From Ampullaceana balthica (lineage: Eukaryota; Mollusca; Gastropoda; Lymnaeidae), in NCBI GenBank assembly GCA_944989445.1, contig CALYLW010000057.1, positions 2,218,984-2,282,983 on the forward strand: a stretch of 64,000 bases of DNA, given 5' to 3'. Below the pieces are notes generated by a model that saw only the letters and a list, made by a program, of their open reading frames with translations, ran no database searches and was not told the origin of the DNA. A program made the translations under genes and the position numbers. Within the stretch, counting starts at the first letter, position 1. Every line of letters starts with the position of its first letter. This document shows, piece after piece, positions 54,028 through 64,000 of the stretch.

Positions 54028-55625
54028 TTGTGCATTCTGTTGAATGGTGAAACTGCACAATCAAAGGACTTTGTGAAACTTATTAGACTATTCAATAATA
54101 TGTTTGCCGTGACTTCCTTCAAGTCTAATGTTGTCGTGAATAACGGGTGGACACCAACATTCAAGGTCCAAGGCCAAGTGTACCACCATGCTGGACCTCT
54201 TCATCCAGTCAATGCTATAGACAGCAAATATCTCCAGATTTACTTCTTGGGAGAAGATGAGCAAGTGCAAAGACGACTGGATTTGCTTGACAGTCCTGTT
54301 GACAGAAACATTGTCCTCAAACTGCAAAGAATGCTGCATCAGCATAACAGCTATGTGAGGTCATTTAAAATGGCTGCTGAGATTATGGATAACACTCAAG
54401 TGGACTACAAAATCAAAATTTCCGGCAAAGCACCACTAAAGGAACACAAAGGCAGATTCAATGCACCATCTGTTAGTGAAGTGGCATCATGATTGCTGGA
54501 GAGCTAGGTGATCGTAGAGACATTGTGCTGCATTCAAGAAGTTGCTCACAAATGCCACTTCAAAGGATTCAAGACACTCACAGGTCATATGATCCACTTC
54601 AGTATCCTCTGCTATTTGTTAGAGGAGAAGATGGCTATGATTTGAACATAAAAGATGTAAACAAGGCCACAAGCAATGACTACTATGCATATCGCATGAT
54701 GCAAAGAGTCAACGAATTTAATACACTCCTCAGATGCCCGCGCCTTTACCAGCAATACATAGTGGATATGTATGCTAAGGTTGAGAATGAGAGATTGCGT
54801 TTCATCAGACTCAACCAAACAAAACTTAGAGCTGAGGACTATGGTGTACTATTAGAGGCAGTAAGGAATGACAACAATGTGACTTCTGAAAATCTTGGCA
54901 AATTAGTGGTGCTGCCTTCATCCTTCAGTGGAGGGCCCCGTTACATGCATGAATATGCACAGGATGGAATGACCTATGTACGTCATAGAAACACAAGCAT
55001 CAAGTAGATTTGCAATTATGTTACCAAGGGAAGTGATGTGGCCATGTTTACTGTTGCAAATGAAATGCCGAACAGGCTTGATGGGGTTACCAATTATCAA
55101 CAAGGACGATACATTAGTAGCAGTGAGGCAGTGTGGCGCCTGCTTAACTTTCCCATCCATCAAAGGTATCCAACAGTTGTTCACTTGGCAGTACATCTTG
55201 AAGGAGGCCAAGGAGTATACTATAAACCAGGGACAGCCAACAGCACATTTGACAGACACTCCAACAAAGACTACATTAACAGCGTTTTTTGATCTCTGCA
55301 AAACAGATCCTCTTGCAAAAACATTGCTGTATTCTGAAGTGCCTAGACATTTTCGCTGGGATGCCAGTCAAAAGGTCTGGCAAATCCGAAAAAAGGTATA
55401 CCTCTTGCAGACTTCCCGGGATATGTGACAGACAATGCCTTGGGAAGAGTGTACACTGTGCATCCTCACAACAGAGAAGCATTTCACATGCGCCTCCTGC
55501 TGCACCATATTCGGGGACCTATTTCATTTGAAGATCTCAAAACTGTTATTGTGAAAGATGAGGATGGTGACATCCTTGAAATTAAGCCATGCAGCACATA
55601 CACTGTTAAATGTACCATTTTATAG
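54028..55625 (+). pseudogene. Helitron Rep-domain remnant
   Basis: Frames in order: an N-terminal region (54028-54492), then 54489-55007 with QYPLLFVRGEDGYDLNI, YYAYRMMQRVN, LYQQYIVDMYAKVENERLRF and LPSSFSGGPRYMHEYAQDGM, all hallmarks of the Helitron Rep N-terminal domain. Directly after MTYVRHRN the sequence jumps (near 55000) to a later part (FPIHQRYPTVVHLAVHLEGG, RHFRWD, LLLHHIRGP). The segment that should hold the HUH and Tyr catalytic motifs is missing. A frameshift lies near 55290, and no helicase domain follows. Confidence 0.85.
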
Positions 55626-55910
55626 CATGCAAGTAAACAGTTGTGTACGCTTCTACAGAAAACCTTATTTTAAACCCGGGCGAAGCCGGGTACTTGCCCC
55701 TAGTTTTATATAGCTCATATAAGGAAAAACTACATTTTGGGCCCCCGGCCCCCAGTATCTTATATATATGGAACGAAACCTGTTTAATAACCTTTCCGGT
55801 ATAATTTTGTGTACGTGTACCAAATTTCACGTTATTTGATTGTCTGGATCTTGAGTTATTAGGGAACAGACAGACAGACAGACAACAAATGCGTCTCATA
55901 TGTATAGAGA

Positions 55911-56190
55911 TACTAGGTTGTGCTGAGGCGCCGTGGCGCCTACGGCGCCCACTTATTTCAAATGCCCAACTAACTTATCCTTGTTTGATAAATACTTAAT
56001 ATTGAACATACTGAAATGTACACAAAGTATTTTATAATTGGGATTGTAGGGCGCCTACGGCGCGCACTGCAGCTGTGGGGCTACTACGGCGCCTACCCTT
56101 TTTTGTCAAAAGCCCAAGTAACTTATCAATGTTTGATAAATACGAAATATTAAACTTGCTGAAATGTACACAAAGTATTTTATATATAAT
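55911..56190 (-). repeat. Repeat flanking the Helitron nest, right arm
   Basis: Reverse complement of 51290-51590, with TACTAGGTTGTGCTG, GGCGCCTACGGCGC, GATAAATACTTAATATTGAA and two CTGAAATGTACACAAAGTAT subunits. Confidence 0.75.
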
Positions 56191-56410
56191 TATTTTGCAC
56201 ACCTTTTTGCGCGCCTTTCGATGCACGCCTTGTATTAAAATATAAGCTCAAAAAATGACGTCATAGCGTTCCACATCCTTCCAGCCAGCCAGCCAGCCAG
56301 TGACTTGGACTATTATATTGTATATATGTAGTAATGTGCACACCCGCACCGCGCCACACTATGCGCACCGCACTAAGACGCGATACATAGAAAAAAATAA
56401 TTAAAAAAAT

Positions 56411-56522
56411 AAATGTGTGACATCACACATGGCCTGACCCCCCTCCCCCTTGTCACAAAGTGTCACACTTTCTTAGACCCCCTCCCCCCTCGGAGCGTGA
56501 CGTACTTTATGGACGGCTCCTG
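56411..56522 (-). mobile_element. MITE end, GGGGCCGTCC family
   Basis: ACGTACTTTATGGACGGCTC with the C-rich subterminal block. It is a one-ended fragment. Confidence 0.55.
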
Positions 56523-56583
56523 GGGGATATGAGCTGACTGTATTACTTTATGTGTGTCAGTGTGTTTCGTATGTGTATGCGCG

Positions 56584-56780
56584 CAGAGGCGTAACTAGAT
56601 GGTTGCGGGTGGTGTGGACCGCTCCGTGTGACACCATCACAAAGGGTGACACCAAAACGTAAAAAAATTGTATGTTATTTGGCGCTGATGGAATAGATAT
56701 TTAGGTTTAAGGGGTAAGTCGTGGGAGCTACACACATGAGCTACCGCACCGGGTGACACCGACCCTAGTGACGCCTCTAT
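56584..56780. mobile_element. hAT MITE 14 bp downstream of the copy C TM7 donor
   Basis: CAGAGGCGTAACTAGATGG to CCCTAGTGACGCCTCT, 197 bp, with flanks TATGCGCG / TATGAGTG. Orthologous to the 70-bp remnant at 13196-13266, which is at the same position in copy A. Confidence 0.8.
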
Positions 56781-56793
56781 ATGAGTGTGTTAC

Positions 56794-56899
56794 CTTGGGT
56801 ACAAAGATGAGTGCCATTGTGAAAGTGACCAACACTTGCACCTGTAACATCATCAGAATGGACACAGCGTCTGTACCCGATGGCACGCCAACAAATTTC
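56794..56899 (-). CDS. GPR158-like copy C, TM7 exon
   Basis: A 106-bp exon from CTCCCAG to CCCAAG-GTAACA. It encodes KFVGVPSGTDAVSILMMLQV, then QVLVTFTMALIFVPK. It differs from copy A at about six residues (for example Y to S and F to L), so it is likely under purifying selection. Phases match the TM5/6 exon at 58657 and the tail exon at 50647. Confidence 0.86.
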
Positions 56900-57449
56900 C
56901 TGGGAGGGAAGTGGAGAAGTTACAAGAAGAAAACATTGATAGATAATGGTGTGCAGTGGGAGGGAAAATGGCGGAAACTAAATTTCTCTGCCGCCTATAA
57001 AACAAAAGACGAAACAAGCGCTGAGAAATTTAAAACGTACAAATGTATTACGAGGATATCAAGGAATTGATCAACGAATTGAATTCTGTCTAAGCCCGTC
57101 TGGTGCTGTATTTTATTTGTACTTGACATTTTGTGTCTGCATTAATCCGGAAGTTAAAATCGAACGACGCCATCTCATGTAAAAATTAAAAATGAGCCTC
57201 TGCTAACCGAAGTCCAACTCCTGGCCTTCTCGAAAGACTAGAAACCAACTCTAACGGAACACATTTCAACTGAGAGGAGAAGGGGTGAAAGCAGCAGCTT
57301 CGGGCAGATTGGGCTCGTAAACCTTGATAGGTAGCTCATCTAGGAGAGGGAAACGCCAATCTCAAACCTCCGCTGTCTAGTGGCTACACCTATTCATGGA
57401 AAGACCAAGGGACATAGACCGACAAACCAACAGGGAAACAAATGGACAT
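56900..57449. other. Intron between TM5/6 and TM7, copy C
   Basis: No 25-bp array comparable with copy A; unique sequence without recognised features. Confidence 0.45.
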
Positions 57450-57905
57450 GGCCTCGGATATCTTCTCATAGCCTCGGGTTATCATCTCGTAGCCTCGGTC
57501 ATCTTCTCATAGCTTCGGTTATCTTATCATAGCCTCGGTCATCTTCTCATAGCTTCGGTTATCTTATCATAGCCTCGGTTATCTTCTCATAGCTTCGGTT
57601 ATCTTATCATAGCCTCGGGTATCTTCTCATAGCTTCGGTTATCTTATCATAGCCTCGGGTATCTTCACATAAACTCGGTTATCTTACCATAGTCGCATTT
57701 ATCTTCTCATAGACTCGGTTATCTTCACATTGTCTAAGTTATCTTCTCATAGACTCAGTTATACTCTCATAGCCACCATTATCTTCTCATAGCCTCATTT
57801 ATCTTCTCATAGCCTCAGTTATCTTCTCATAGGCTCAGCTATCTTCTCATAGCCTTGGTTATCTTCTCATAGCCTTAGTTATCTTCTCAGAGCCTCGGTT
57901 ATCTT
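57450..57905. repeat. 20-bp minisatellite TATCTTCTCATAGCCTCGGT, copy C
   Basis: About 22 units, more diverged than the 14 in copy A (14315-14605), with several higher-order 40-bp pairs (CTCATAGCTTCGGTTATCTT followed by ATCATAGCCTCGG). Confidence 0.93.
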
Positions 57906-57944
57906 CTCCTGCGACAGATGGATGCCAAAGAACAACAAGAAACA

Positions 57945-58656
57945 CACAGACTGACGTGATCAGCATCATCAGACTATTGCCCATGATGATGGAGTTGTAT
58001 ATGGACACCAAGAGACACACTAACTCACGTGATCAGCACCAGCCTATTGCCCATGATGATGGAGTTGTATATGGACACCAAGAGACACACTAACTCACGT
58101 GATCAGCACCAGACTATTGCCCATAATGATGGAGTTGTATATGGACACAAAGAGACACACTAACTCACGTGATCAGCACCAGACTATTGTCCATGATGAT
58201 GGAGTTGTATATTGACACAAAGAGACACACTAACTCACGTGATCAGCACCATACTATTGCCCATGATGATGGAGTTGTGTATGGACACCAAGAGACACAC
58301 CAACTCACGTGATCAGCATCAGACTATTGCCCATAATGATGGAGTTGTATATGGACACCAAGAGACACACAAATTCACATGATCAGCACTATAATTGCAC
58401 ATAATGATGGAGTTGTATATGGACACCAAGAGACAGACTAACTCACGTGATCAGCACCAGACTATTGCCCATAATGTTGGAGTTGTATATGGACACCAAG
58501 AGACACACAAACCCACGTGATCAGCACCAGACTATTGCCCATGATGATGGAGTTGTATATGGACACCAAGAAACACACAAACTCACGTGATCAGCATCAG
58601 ACTATTGCCCATAATGATAGAGTTGTATATGGACACCAAGAGACACACAAACTCAC
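57945..58656 (-). repeat. 70-bp minisatellite carrying exon end and splice donor (TM5/6), copy C
   Basis: About ten units, the same as in copy A: CATGATGATGGAGTTGTATA, TGGACACCAAGAGACACAC, ACTCACGTGATCAGCACCAG, ACTATTGCC. Most units keep the donor GTGAGT; exceptions are near 58376 (ATTCACATGA) and 58511 (ACCCACGTGA). Unit sequences track the copy C exon (TGATCAC rather than TTATCAC), so the array has been homogenised with, or re-seeded from, its own exon after duplication. Confidence 0.93.
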
Positions 58657-58795
58657 GTGATCAGCATCAGACTATTGCCCATGATGATGGAGTTGTATAT
58701 GGACCAGGCGATGTACTTGCTCTCGTTGAAGTAGGCCGGGGTCTTCCTCACCGTGAAGCACAGGTAGACTCCGAACAGCAGGAAGCACACCTCAA
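58657..58795 (-). CDS. GPR158-like copy C, TM5/6 exon
   Basis: A 139-bp exon, same limits and phases as copy A. It encodes VCFLLFGVYLCFTVRKTPAY, then FNESKYIAWSIYNSIIMGNS and LMLIT, ending ATCAC-GTGAGT. There are four or five amino-acid differences from copy A. Confidence 0.87.
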
Positions 58796-58854
58796 CTGCA
58801 AGGTGGACTCAAAGTCGTTAGCTGAATGATCACCAGGGGAAGGGCTGAATTACT

Positions 58855-59445
58855 CACTTACAGTATGGAGAATAAACCACCTATTGTATGGCTGAATTAC
58901 CAACTTAAAGTGTGGCTGAATTACCCACTTAAAGTATGGATGAATTACCCAACTATAGTATGGATGAATTAGGGACACTTCGACCCCGTACGATTCGACC
59001 CCGGTCGGTTCGACCCTGCCAGTTCGACCACAGGACGAACTGTCCGTGGTCGAACTGTCCGGGGTCGAATCGTCCGGGCGTCGAATCGTCCGTTGTCGAA
59101 CCGTCCGTGGTCGAACCGACCGGGGTCGAAACGTCCTGTAGTTGAACTGGCAGGGTCGAACTGTCCGGGGTCGAATCGTCCGGGGTAGAAGTGTCCGACC
59201 ACCAGTATGGATGCTGTGCAAAGTTGCACATGAGTTTTTATACTTTGTACACGGACCAACGAACCATAGAGGGCACGTTTGTGGCTGAATTACATGCTTA
59301 CTATGTGGCTGATGAATCACCCACTTACAATACGCAGAATTACCCACTTATTAACTTATTATGTGGCTGAATTACCCACTTACTATGTGGCTGAATCACC
59401 CACTTGCAATATGCGCAAATTACCCACATACAGTACGGATGCATC
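58855..59445. repeat. Two repeat types upstream of the TM5/6 acceptor, copy C
   Basis: GGCTGAATTACCCACTTA-type units flank, on both sides, a block (58975-59200) of 14-15-bp GGTCGAA-TCGTCC-type units. The block changes strand near 59030 (TTCGACC units to the left, GGTCGAA units to the right), giving a potential long hairpin. Copy A has only the first repeat type. Confidence 0.85.
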
Positions 59446-59894
59446 TAATGATCTAAATGATCGAATTATAAAAAATTCCAACCCAGAAATTTGAAGAGAA
59501 AAAAATGCTCACATCTTGTCAAAGCGGCCAACTTGTAGCTTCGCAGCACTGCCCCGGTAAACATGGTCAAATAAGACTAAATAGATAAAAAATGTACAAC
59601 TTGTACCGCGCACGGGCGATTTCATGACTCACAACAGAAGCTAAACGAGGTGGGCCAACGAACGCCTCAAGCCATGGAATTAAATAGTATAGGACCCATT
59701 TATACCACAATAAATTACCATTTAGCCGGGGACCTAACTCATCAACAAGATATTTGTACTGGCTTGTTTGTAACGGTGAATATAACTTCTGACCTTCACT
59801 GTCGTACACCACTCAACACAATGACAGTCTCCGTCTAATCTTTGTCTCAGCCTAGGTGCTTTAGTCCGTTCCTTAACCGCTGACCAATTCGTAG
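59446..59894. other. Intron sequence, copy C
   Basis: No recognised feature. Confidence 0.4.
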
Positions 59895-60434
59895 TGCCCT
59901 AACCTAAGCACCACACTTAGTGACCTAACCTAAATACCACATAGTGCCCTAACCTAAACACCATACATAGTGCCCTGACCTAAGCACCACACATAGTGCC
60001 CTATTCTCAGCAACACACTTAGTGCCCTAACCTCAACATCATACTTAGTGCCCCTAACCTAAGCCCCACACATAGTGCCCTAACCAAAACACCATACATA
60101 GTGCCCCAACCTAAGCATCACACATAGTGCCCGGACCTAAGCACCACACATAGTTCCGTAACCTAAAAACCACACATAGTGCCTCTAACATCTAACCCCA
60201 CACATAGTGCCCAAACATTTGACCCACACATAGTGCACCTAACATTTGACCCACACATAGTGCCCTAACATTTGACCTAGGCATAGTGCCCCTAAAATTT
60301 TATTTACACTTTTAGTGCCCCTAACATTTGACCAACGCTTTTCGTGCCCCTAACATTTGACCCACACAAAGTGCCCTAACATTTGACCCACACATAGTGC
60401 CCCTAAAATTTGACCCACACATAGTTACCCTAAC
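59895..60434 (-). repeat. 25-27-bp minisatellite abutting the TM4 donor, copy C
   Basis: About 20 units of ACACATAGTGCCCTAACATT/TGACCC, grading leftwards into ACACATAGTGCCCTAACCTA plus AGCACC. It ends exactly at the TM4 donor (G-GTTAGGGTAAC in gene sense). Longer and more diverse than in copy A (15920-16127). Confidence 0.9.
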
Positions 60435-60652
60435 CTGCGAACAAGCTGTGCTTCCACCAAGATGTGGAACAGACAAAGAACTTCAGCCCCCGGGAATTCT
60501 TGACCGTATTAGCCTGTGTAGGGTGGTACACTGTCCACAGTGTTAAATAAACCACCAAGATGACGAGCCCGAGTGCCATCTTTTGCAGCAGGACCTTGTC
60601 TGGCAGGACAATCCGTCTCTTGGCACCACCGGATTTAAAAATGACGGAAATT
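60435..60652 (-). CDS. GPR158-like copy C, TM4 exon
   Basis: A 218-bp exon from CGATAG to GCAG-GTTAGG. It encodes ISVIFKSGGAKRRIVLPDKV, then LLQKMALGLVILVVYLTLWT and VKNSRGLKFFVCSTSWWKHS. The N-terminal 26 residues are nearly identical to copy A, while the extracellular loop differs, as expected for a functional paralogue. Confidence 0.86.
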
Positions 60653-60977
60653 CTATCGGGAAATATAATAATATCTGTTCGAGTTTTTAAATTTTTTAAA
60701 ATTATCAAACAACACCCAATATATCACCAAGGTTAAGCATATAATAGAATATTATTTAAAAACATTAATTAATAAATTTTAATGTTAATAAGTTATTAAT
60801 CCATTTTGTATTAGTGTTTAGTTAAAATGTATTTACAAAATTAATGAAAAAAACAATTGTTTTAATGATTAGCGTAGCTTATGTGTAATATACTGTCTTT
60901 TATGTTGTTCTTATGGTATGAATGGTTATTTAATTATTATATGTATGTTATGATCTCCATGTAAAAGGCTGTGAGCC

Positions 60978-61042
60978 CAGTTCCTTACTGGGATACAGCG
61001 CTATATAAATTATCAATTATCAATTATTATTATTATTATAAG
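60978..61042 (+). repeat. SINE/LINE-type 3' tail
   Basis: CAGTTCCTTACTGGGATACA, GCGCTATATAAATTATC, then ATT repeats; matches 11868-11930. Confidence 0.55.
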
Positions 61043-61159
61043 TTCAATGGTGTTAAATACCAAGAGATCGAGAAATGCGTTTGTCATTTCAATACGAACG
61101 TGACGGAAGAGATAGAAGTTCTGATTTACAATTATTTATGTTGAAAATATTGCCTTGTT

Positions 61160-63790
61160 CAGTGATGGTGAACCTATGGCACGCGTGCGACAGGCGGCAC
61201 ACAGAGCCTCATCAGCCGGCGCGTGACTAAAATTTTACTTACATAATCTATAATGACGATGACTGGAACGTGTGGGATTTGAATGAAAGATTTAGTCTTT
61301 TATTGAGCGTTTCATTTACTTACTCGTTGTTGAGCTTGATGAAACTGAACGGAAGGGAACTTGAGGAATTTTAATTACTAGAAAGTTGTTTTTTGCAAAT
61401 ATCTCTCTAAAACAATTCATCTAACAACGACCAGCTTTCAAATTTCACCGTGACTGTCAAAACATGGTAAACCGCTCTCCGATAGGGATTCAATCAAAGA
61501 GGTTACGTTGTCTAGGAGTAATTCCCCTTTTCATGACTTTCGAAATAAGGACAAAATTAAACAACGCATCGATGAGACGCCACTTAGCAGAAATACTGTT
61601 AAAGATCGAGTCCTGCAGATGGCCAGTGATATTGGTCAGCAGCTCACCACTGTCAGAAATACTGTTAAAGATCGAGTCCTGTGGATGGCCAGTGATATTG
61701 GTCAGCAGCTCACCACTGACGCACAAAAGGCAGCCTGTTAAGGCCTGTTACTTAATGTGCTTGGATGAAAGCACAGATATAAATAACCATGCAAGGCTAG
61801 CAATCATTTTGCATTACGCTAATGGTGATATGATGAGAGAAAAGCTGATTAAATTCCCATCTTTGCCACAAGGATTAGATTTTTTAGTATGCTGTTACGG
61901 AAGTTTCTTTGCAGCAAGACATAAGATCAGAAAAAGTAGTTTCAATTCCTTGTGATTGTGCGCCTTGCATGTTAGGAACAACATCGGGTTTCATACAGTT
62001 CTTTGTTAAAGAAAAGCAAAACATTCAGTTATACAGCTTCATTTCCTCATTCACCAAGAAACTCTTTGAGCCAGCGAGAACTGCAAGATATAAGACGATG
62101 TTCTCAAAGACTTTCACCAAAATGGTGAATTACATCATGGCGCGAGCTCTTAATTGTCGACAGTTACGAGGACTTCTTGATGAGGTTCAAACACGGGATA
62201 ACACTTTGTTTGTGTAGAATAATACCCGGTGGTTTAGGAGAGGGCGGGTTTTAAAGATATTTTTAAGCTGCTTGGATAAAATTAGGCTATTAATATGAAC
62301 AAGAGAAGGGCTGCGGAAATTAACGATTAATTTCTGGATTAATCGTACAAATTTCAACGATTAATAAAACCATCACATTTTTTTAAAAATTAAAAATTGC
62401 GGCCGATAAATAATAACAAATTTTCTGACGATTGCACGAACATGCTTGGTTTTAACTATTTACTGACAGGAATGTTCAAAATGTTGATAAAGTTTGCCTA
62501 CCATGGTTCTAACACTTCGCCTACTTTTCAAACCAAATGAAAAGCATATTAAGCTATTGGCAGTAATGGAGTCTGACTCAGAGACAGAAAATGACGACAG
62601 CTTTTCTGATGAATTACTGCATTACAAAATGGAGATGGAAGTTCCTGAATCCATTAACCCTCCACAATTGTGGAAACTTAATGAACACCGATATCCGATA
62701 AGTCATTCCTTGCCAAGACCTGTTACCTCAGTTCAATGTGAATGGTTGTTCAGCTCGGCTGGCTATATTGTCAATTAGACCCGCTCATCACTTGAACCAA
62801 ATAATGTCAACACAATTTTTTTGCGTAGTTGGTTAAAAGATTACATATAAAGGAGACATTCCAGTGTTATTTAGATTTTCAACAGGAACGTTTAATAAGT
62901 GTTACAAATGACATCATAAAATTTAATTTTTGACTTTATAGAAATTAACGATTAATTAATCGCTAATTTTTCAAAAGTTAATGATTAAGTATAAATTAAT
63001 CGTTAACAGCCCTAAAAAGAGTAGGATTATCCACAACTCATTGTTATGATCTGGATTATCTACGGTTATTTTTTTAAATTTCTTTTTTTTACCGATCTAC
63101 ACAACACTCCAATGTACTGAAAAAGCAACTGCAAGGTTTGGAAAAAACGGCATAAGATGTTTTGCGATATACAAACATTTAAAAGAAAAGTGCATGTTTT
63201 TTAAAGAGATCTTTTAAGTGTGTAGATTAAATATTTTCCAAAATCTAAAGATGCGACTTGAAAATTCTACACCACTTGCACACAATTCAACAAATCATGA
63301 AGAAATCTACAAGGAATTTACAATGAAAATGACAGATTTCCACAGTTCCGCCACATGGAAACAACCATGTGTTTTCTTACATCCCCAGGTAAATCTAAGT
63401 TTGAAGATCTCGATATTTCTTGCTTACAATGGTTAGATCTTAAAAATCTGGAAATGAAGCTATTGGAATTTCAAGAAAGCTCTACTTAGAAAAGAAAATT
63501 ATCTGATCTGCGTGCAACACTTGAGAATATGGAGTGTACAGAGATCACACAGGACAGCACAATTGGTGGTTATGAAAATGAAATCCTTAAAGCGTGGAAT
63601 TCTCTGTAAAATAAGTTAAAATCAGTTGAAAACATTTAGGGGTGCTATCCTTAATTTGTTTGGATCATCTTATGCGTTTGAACATCTGTTGTAACTTGAA
63701 TTATATCAAATGTGACAAAAAAAGTCTGACAGAAATGCTGAGTGCTGCATGTGTTGCGCCAAAATTAACAAAGTATGAGCCACGTTTTGG
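61160..63790 (+). mobile_element. hAT element with GTF2IRD2/Charlie-like transposase remnant, copy C
   Basis: Starts CAGTGATGGTGAACCTATGG. Transposase pieces in order: LSRNTVKDRVLQMASDIGQQ (two units), LMCLDESTDINNHARLAIIL, VNYIMARALNCRQLRGLLDE, a late MRLENSTPLAHN, and a C-terminal YTEMLS-like scrap near 63740. Frameshifts and stops throughout. It matches 16638-18970 but carries an extra nested hAT (62306-63013) and lacks the repeat expansions. Confidence 0.75.
62306..63013 (+). mobile_element. Nested ZBED-type hAT element with target duplication
   Basis: Begins AGGGCTGCGGAAATTAACGA and ends AATTAATCGTTAACAGCCCT. It is flanked by AACAAGAG (62298-62305) and AAAAAGAG (63014-63021), a 7 of 8 match; the empty site in copy A reads AAAAAAGAGTAGG (about 18243). 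It is an internal deletion derivative retaining only the C-terminal dimerisation region (PVTSVQCEWLFSSAGYIVN, 62494-62780). Confidence 0.85.
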
Positions 63791-63889
63791 CGCATTATCA
63801 AATGAAAATTCGTGACCCCTAATCCCCCCCCCCAACAATCACTGGCCTACTACATTGCCTAAGAACCTGCCGAAAATCATTAGAACATG

Positions 63890-64000
63890 CCGCATATATC
63901 CGCTATGTTTATTACCGCCATGTTTATTACCGCCATGTTTATCACCGCCATGTTTATTACCGCCATGTTTATTACTGCCATGTTTATTACCGCCATGTTT
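63890..64000 (-). repeat. 15-bp TM3 exon-end/donor minisatellite, copy C, at window edge
   Basis: Seven or more TTTATTACCGCCATG units run off the window. In copy A the same array (19075-19149) directly abuts the TM3 exon, so the copy C TM3 exon is expected just beyond position 64000. Confidence 0.85.

Larger units (their letters stand above)
52217..55703 (+). mobile_element. Inner Helitron, complete ends
   Basis: Starts TCTCTATATATATAAGACGC after A (52216). It ends with a hairpin ACCCGGGCGAAGCCGGGT followed by ACTTGCCCCTAG (CTAG at 55700-55703) before T (55704). Its 5' 250 bp match the outer Helitron closely in opposite orientation. The coding region is decayed and internally deleted, so the element is now non-autonomous. 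Confidence 0.92.
51627..55910 (-). mobile_element. Outer Helitron, minus orientation, interrupted
   Basis: In reverse it starts TCTCTATACATATGAGACGC (55910) preceded by A, and ends TACTTGCCCCTAG (51627-51630) followed by T. These are standard Helitron ends with A/T target bases and no duplication. The 3' hairpin is damaged (GGGTTT side lacks the loop and one arm), and a CAA/GTT microsatellite fills 51646-52118. The inner Helitron splits it between GAGCTATATAAAA and TAAAAATTATTG; the joined sequence equals the uninterrupted one at about 52420 in the inner copy. Confidence 0.85.

Overview
The window is eukaryotic nuclear DNA from an invertebrate. AT-rich introns are packed with minisatellites and nested transposons, and short coding exons are bounded by canonical GT/AG sites. 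A lophotrochozoan, probably a mollusc, is the best guess from the repeat mix and from the local multiplication of a GPR158-like receptor gene. No species assignment can be made from the sequence.

The cellular coding content is one small family of class C G-protein-coupled receptors resembling GPR158/GPR179 (extracellular Cache domain, EGF-like cysteine module, seven-helix core, cytoplasmic tail). All copies lie head to tail on the minus strand. Copy A (about 38.7 down to 13.3 kb) is represented by ten phase-compatible exons, from the Cache domain to TM7. Its first exon (signal peptide) and its tail exon were not found. Copy B (about 49.6 to 44.0 kb) is a broken relic: TM2 has dissolved into a minisatellite, TM3 carries a 1-bp deletion, the TM4 and TM5/6 exons are missing, and the tail exon has an in-frame stop. 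Copy C (beyond 64 kb down to 50.65 kb) has TM4, TM5/6, TM7 and a terminal tail exon; its upstream part lies beyond the right edge. Copies A and C share introns, minisatellites and transposon insertions, so 13.2-19.2 kb and 56.6-64 kb are a segmental duplication.

The most unusual structure is that several minisatellite arrays start exactly at a receptor exon's 3' end, and their repeat unit carries a copy of the exon end or its 5' splice site. This holds for TM5/6 (70-bp unit, copies A and C), TM3 (about 15-bp unit, A and probably C), TM2 (about 60-bp unit, B) and, in weaker form, TM4 (about 27-bp unit, A and C). The introns therefore contain rows of decoy splice donors.

Mobile DNA fills most of the rest. 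There is an open LINE ORF inserted with an 11-bp target duplication (4.5-8.7 kb). Several hAT elements carry 8-bp target duplications, including one linking an abundant MITE family to a ZMYM1-like transposase (33.95-37.07 kb). A Helitron is inserted cleanly between A and T of a same-family Helitron in the opposite orientation (51.6-55.9 kb). Penelope-type hammerhead ribozyme motifs lie near 42.6, 43.6 and 25.1 kb. There are also a tRNA-Val-like sequence inside a dispersed repeat, and many short inverted-repeat elements. No bacterial operons, CRISPR arrays or viral genes were seen.
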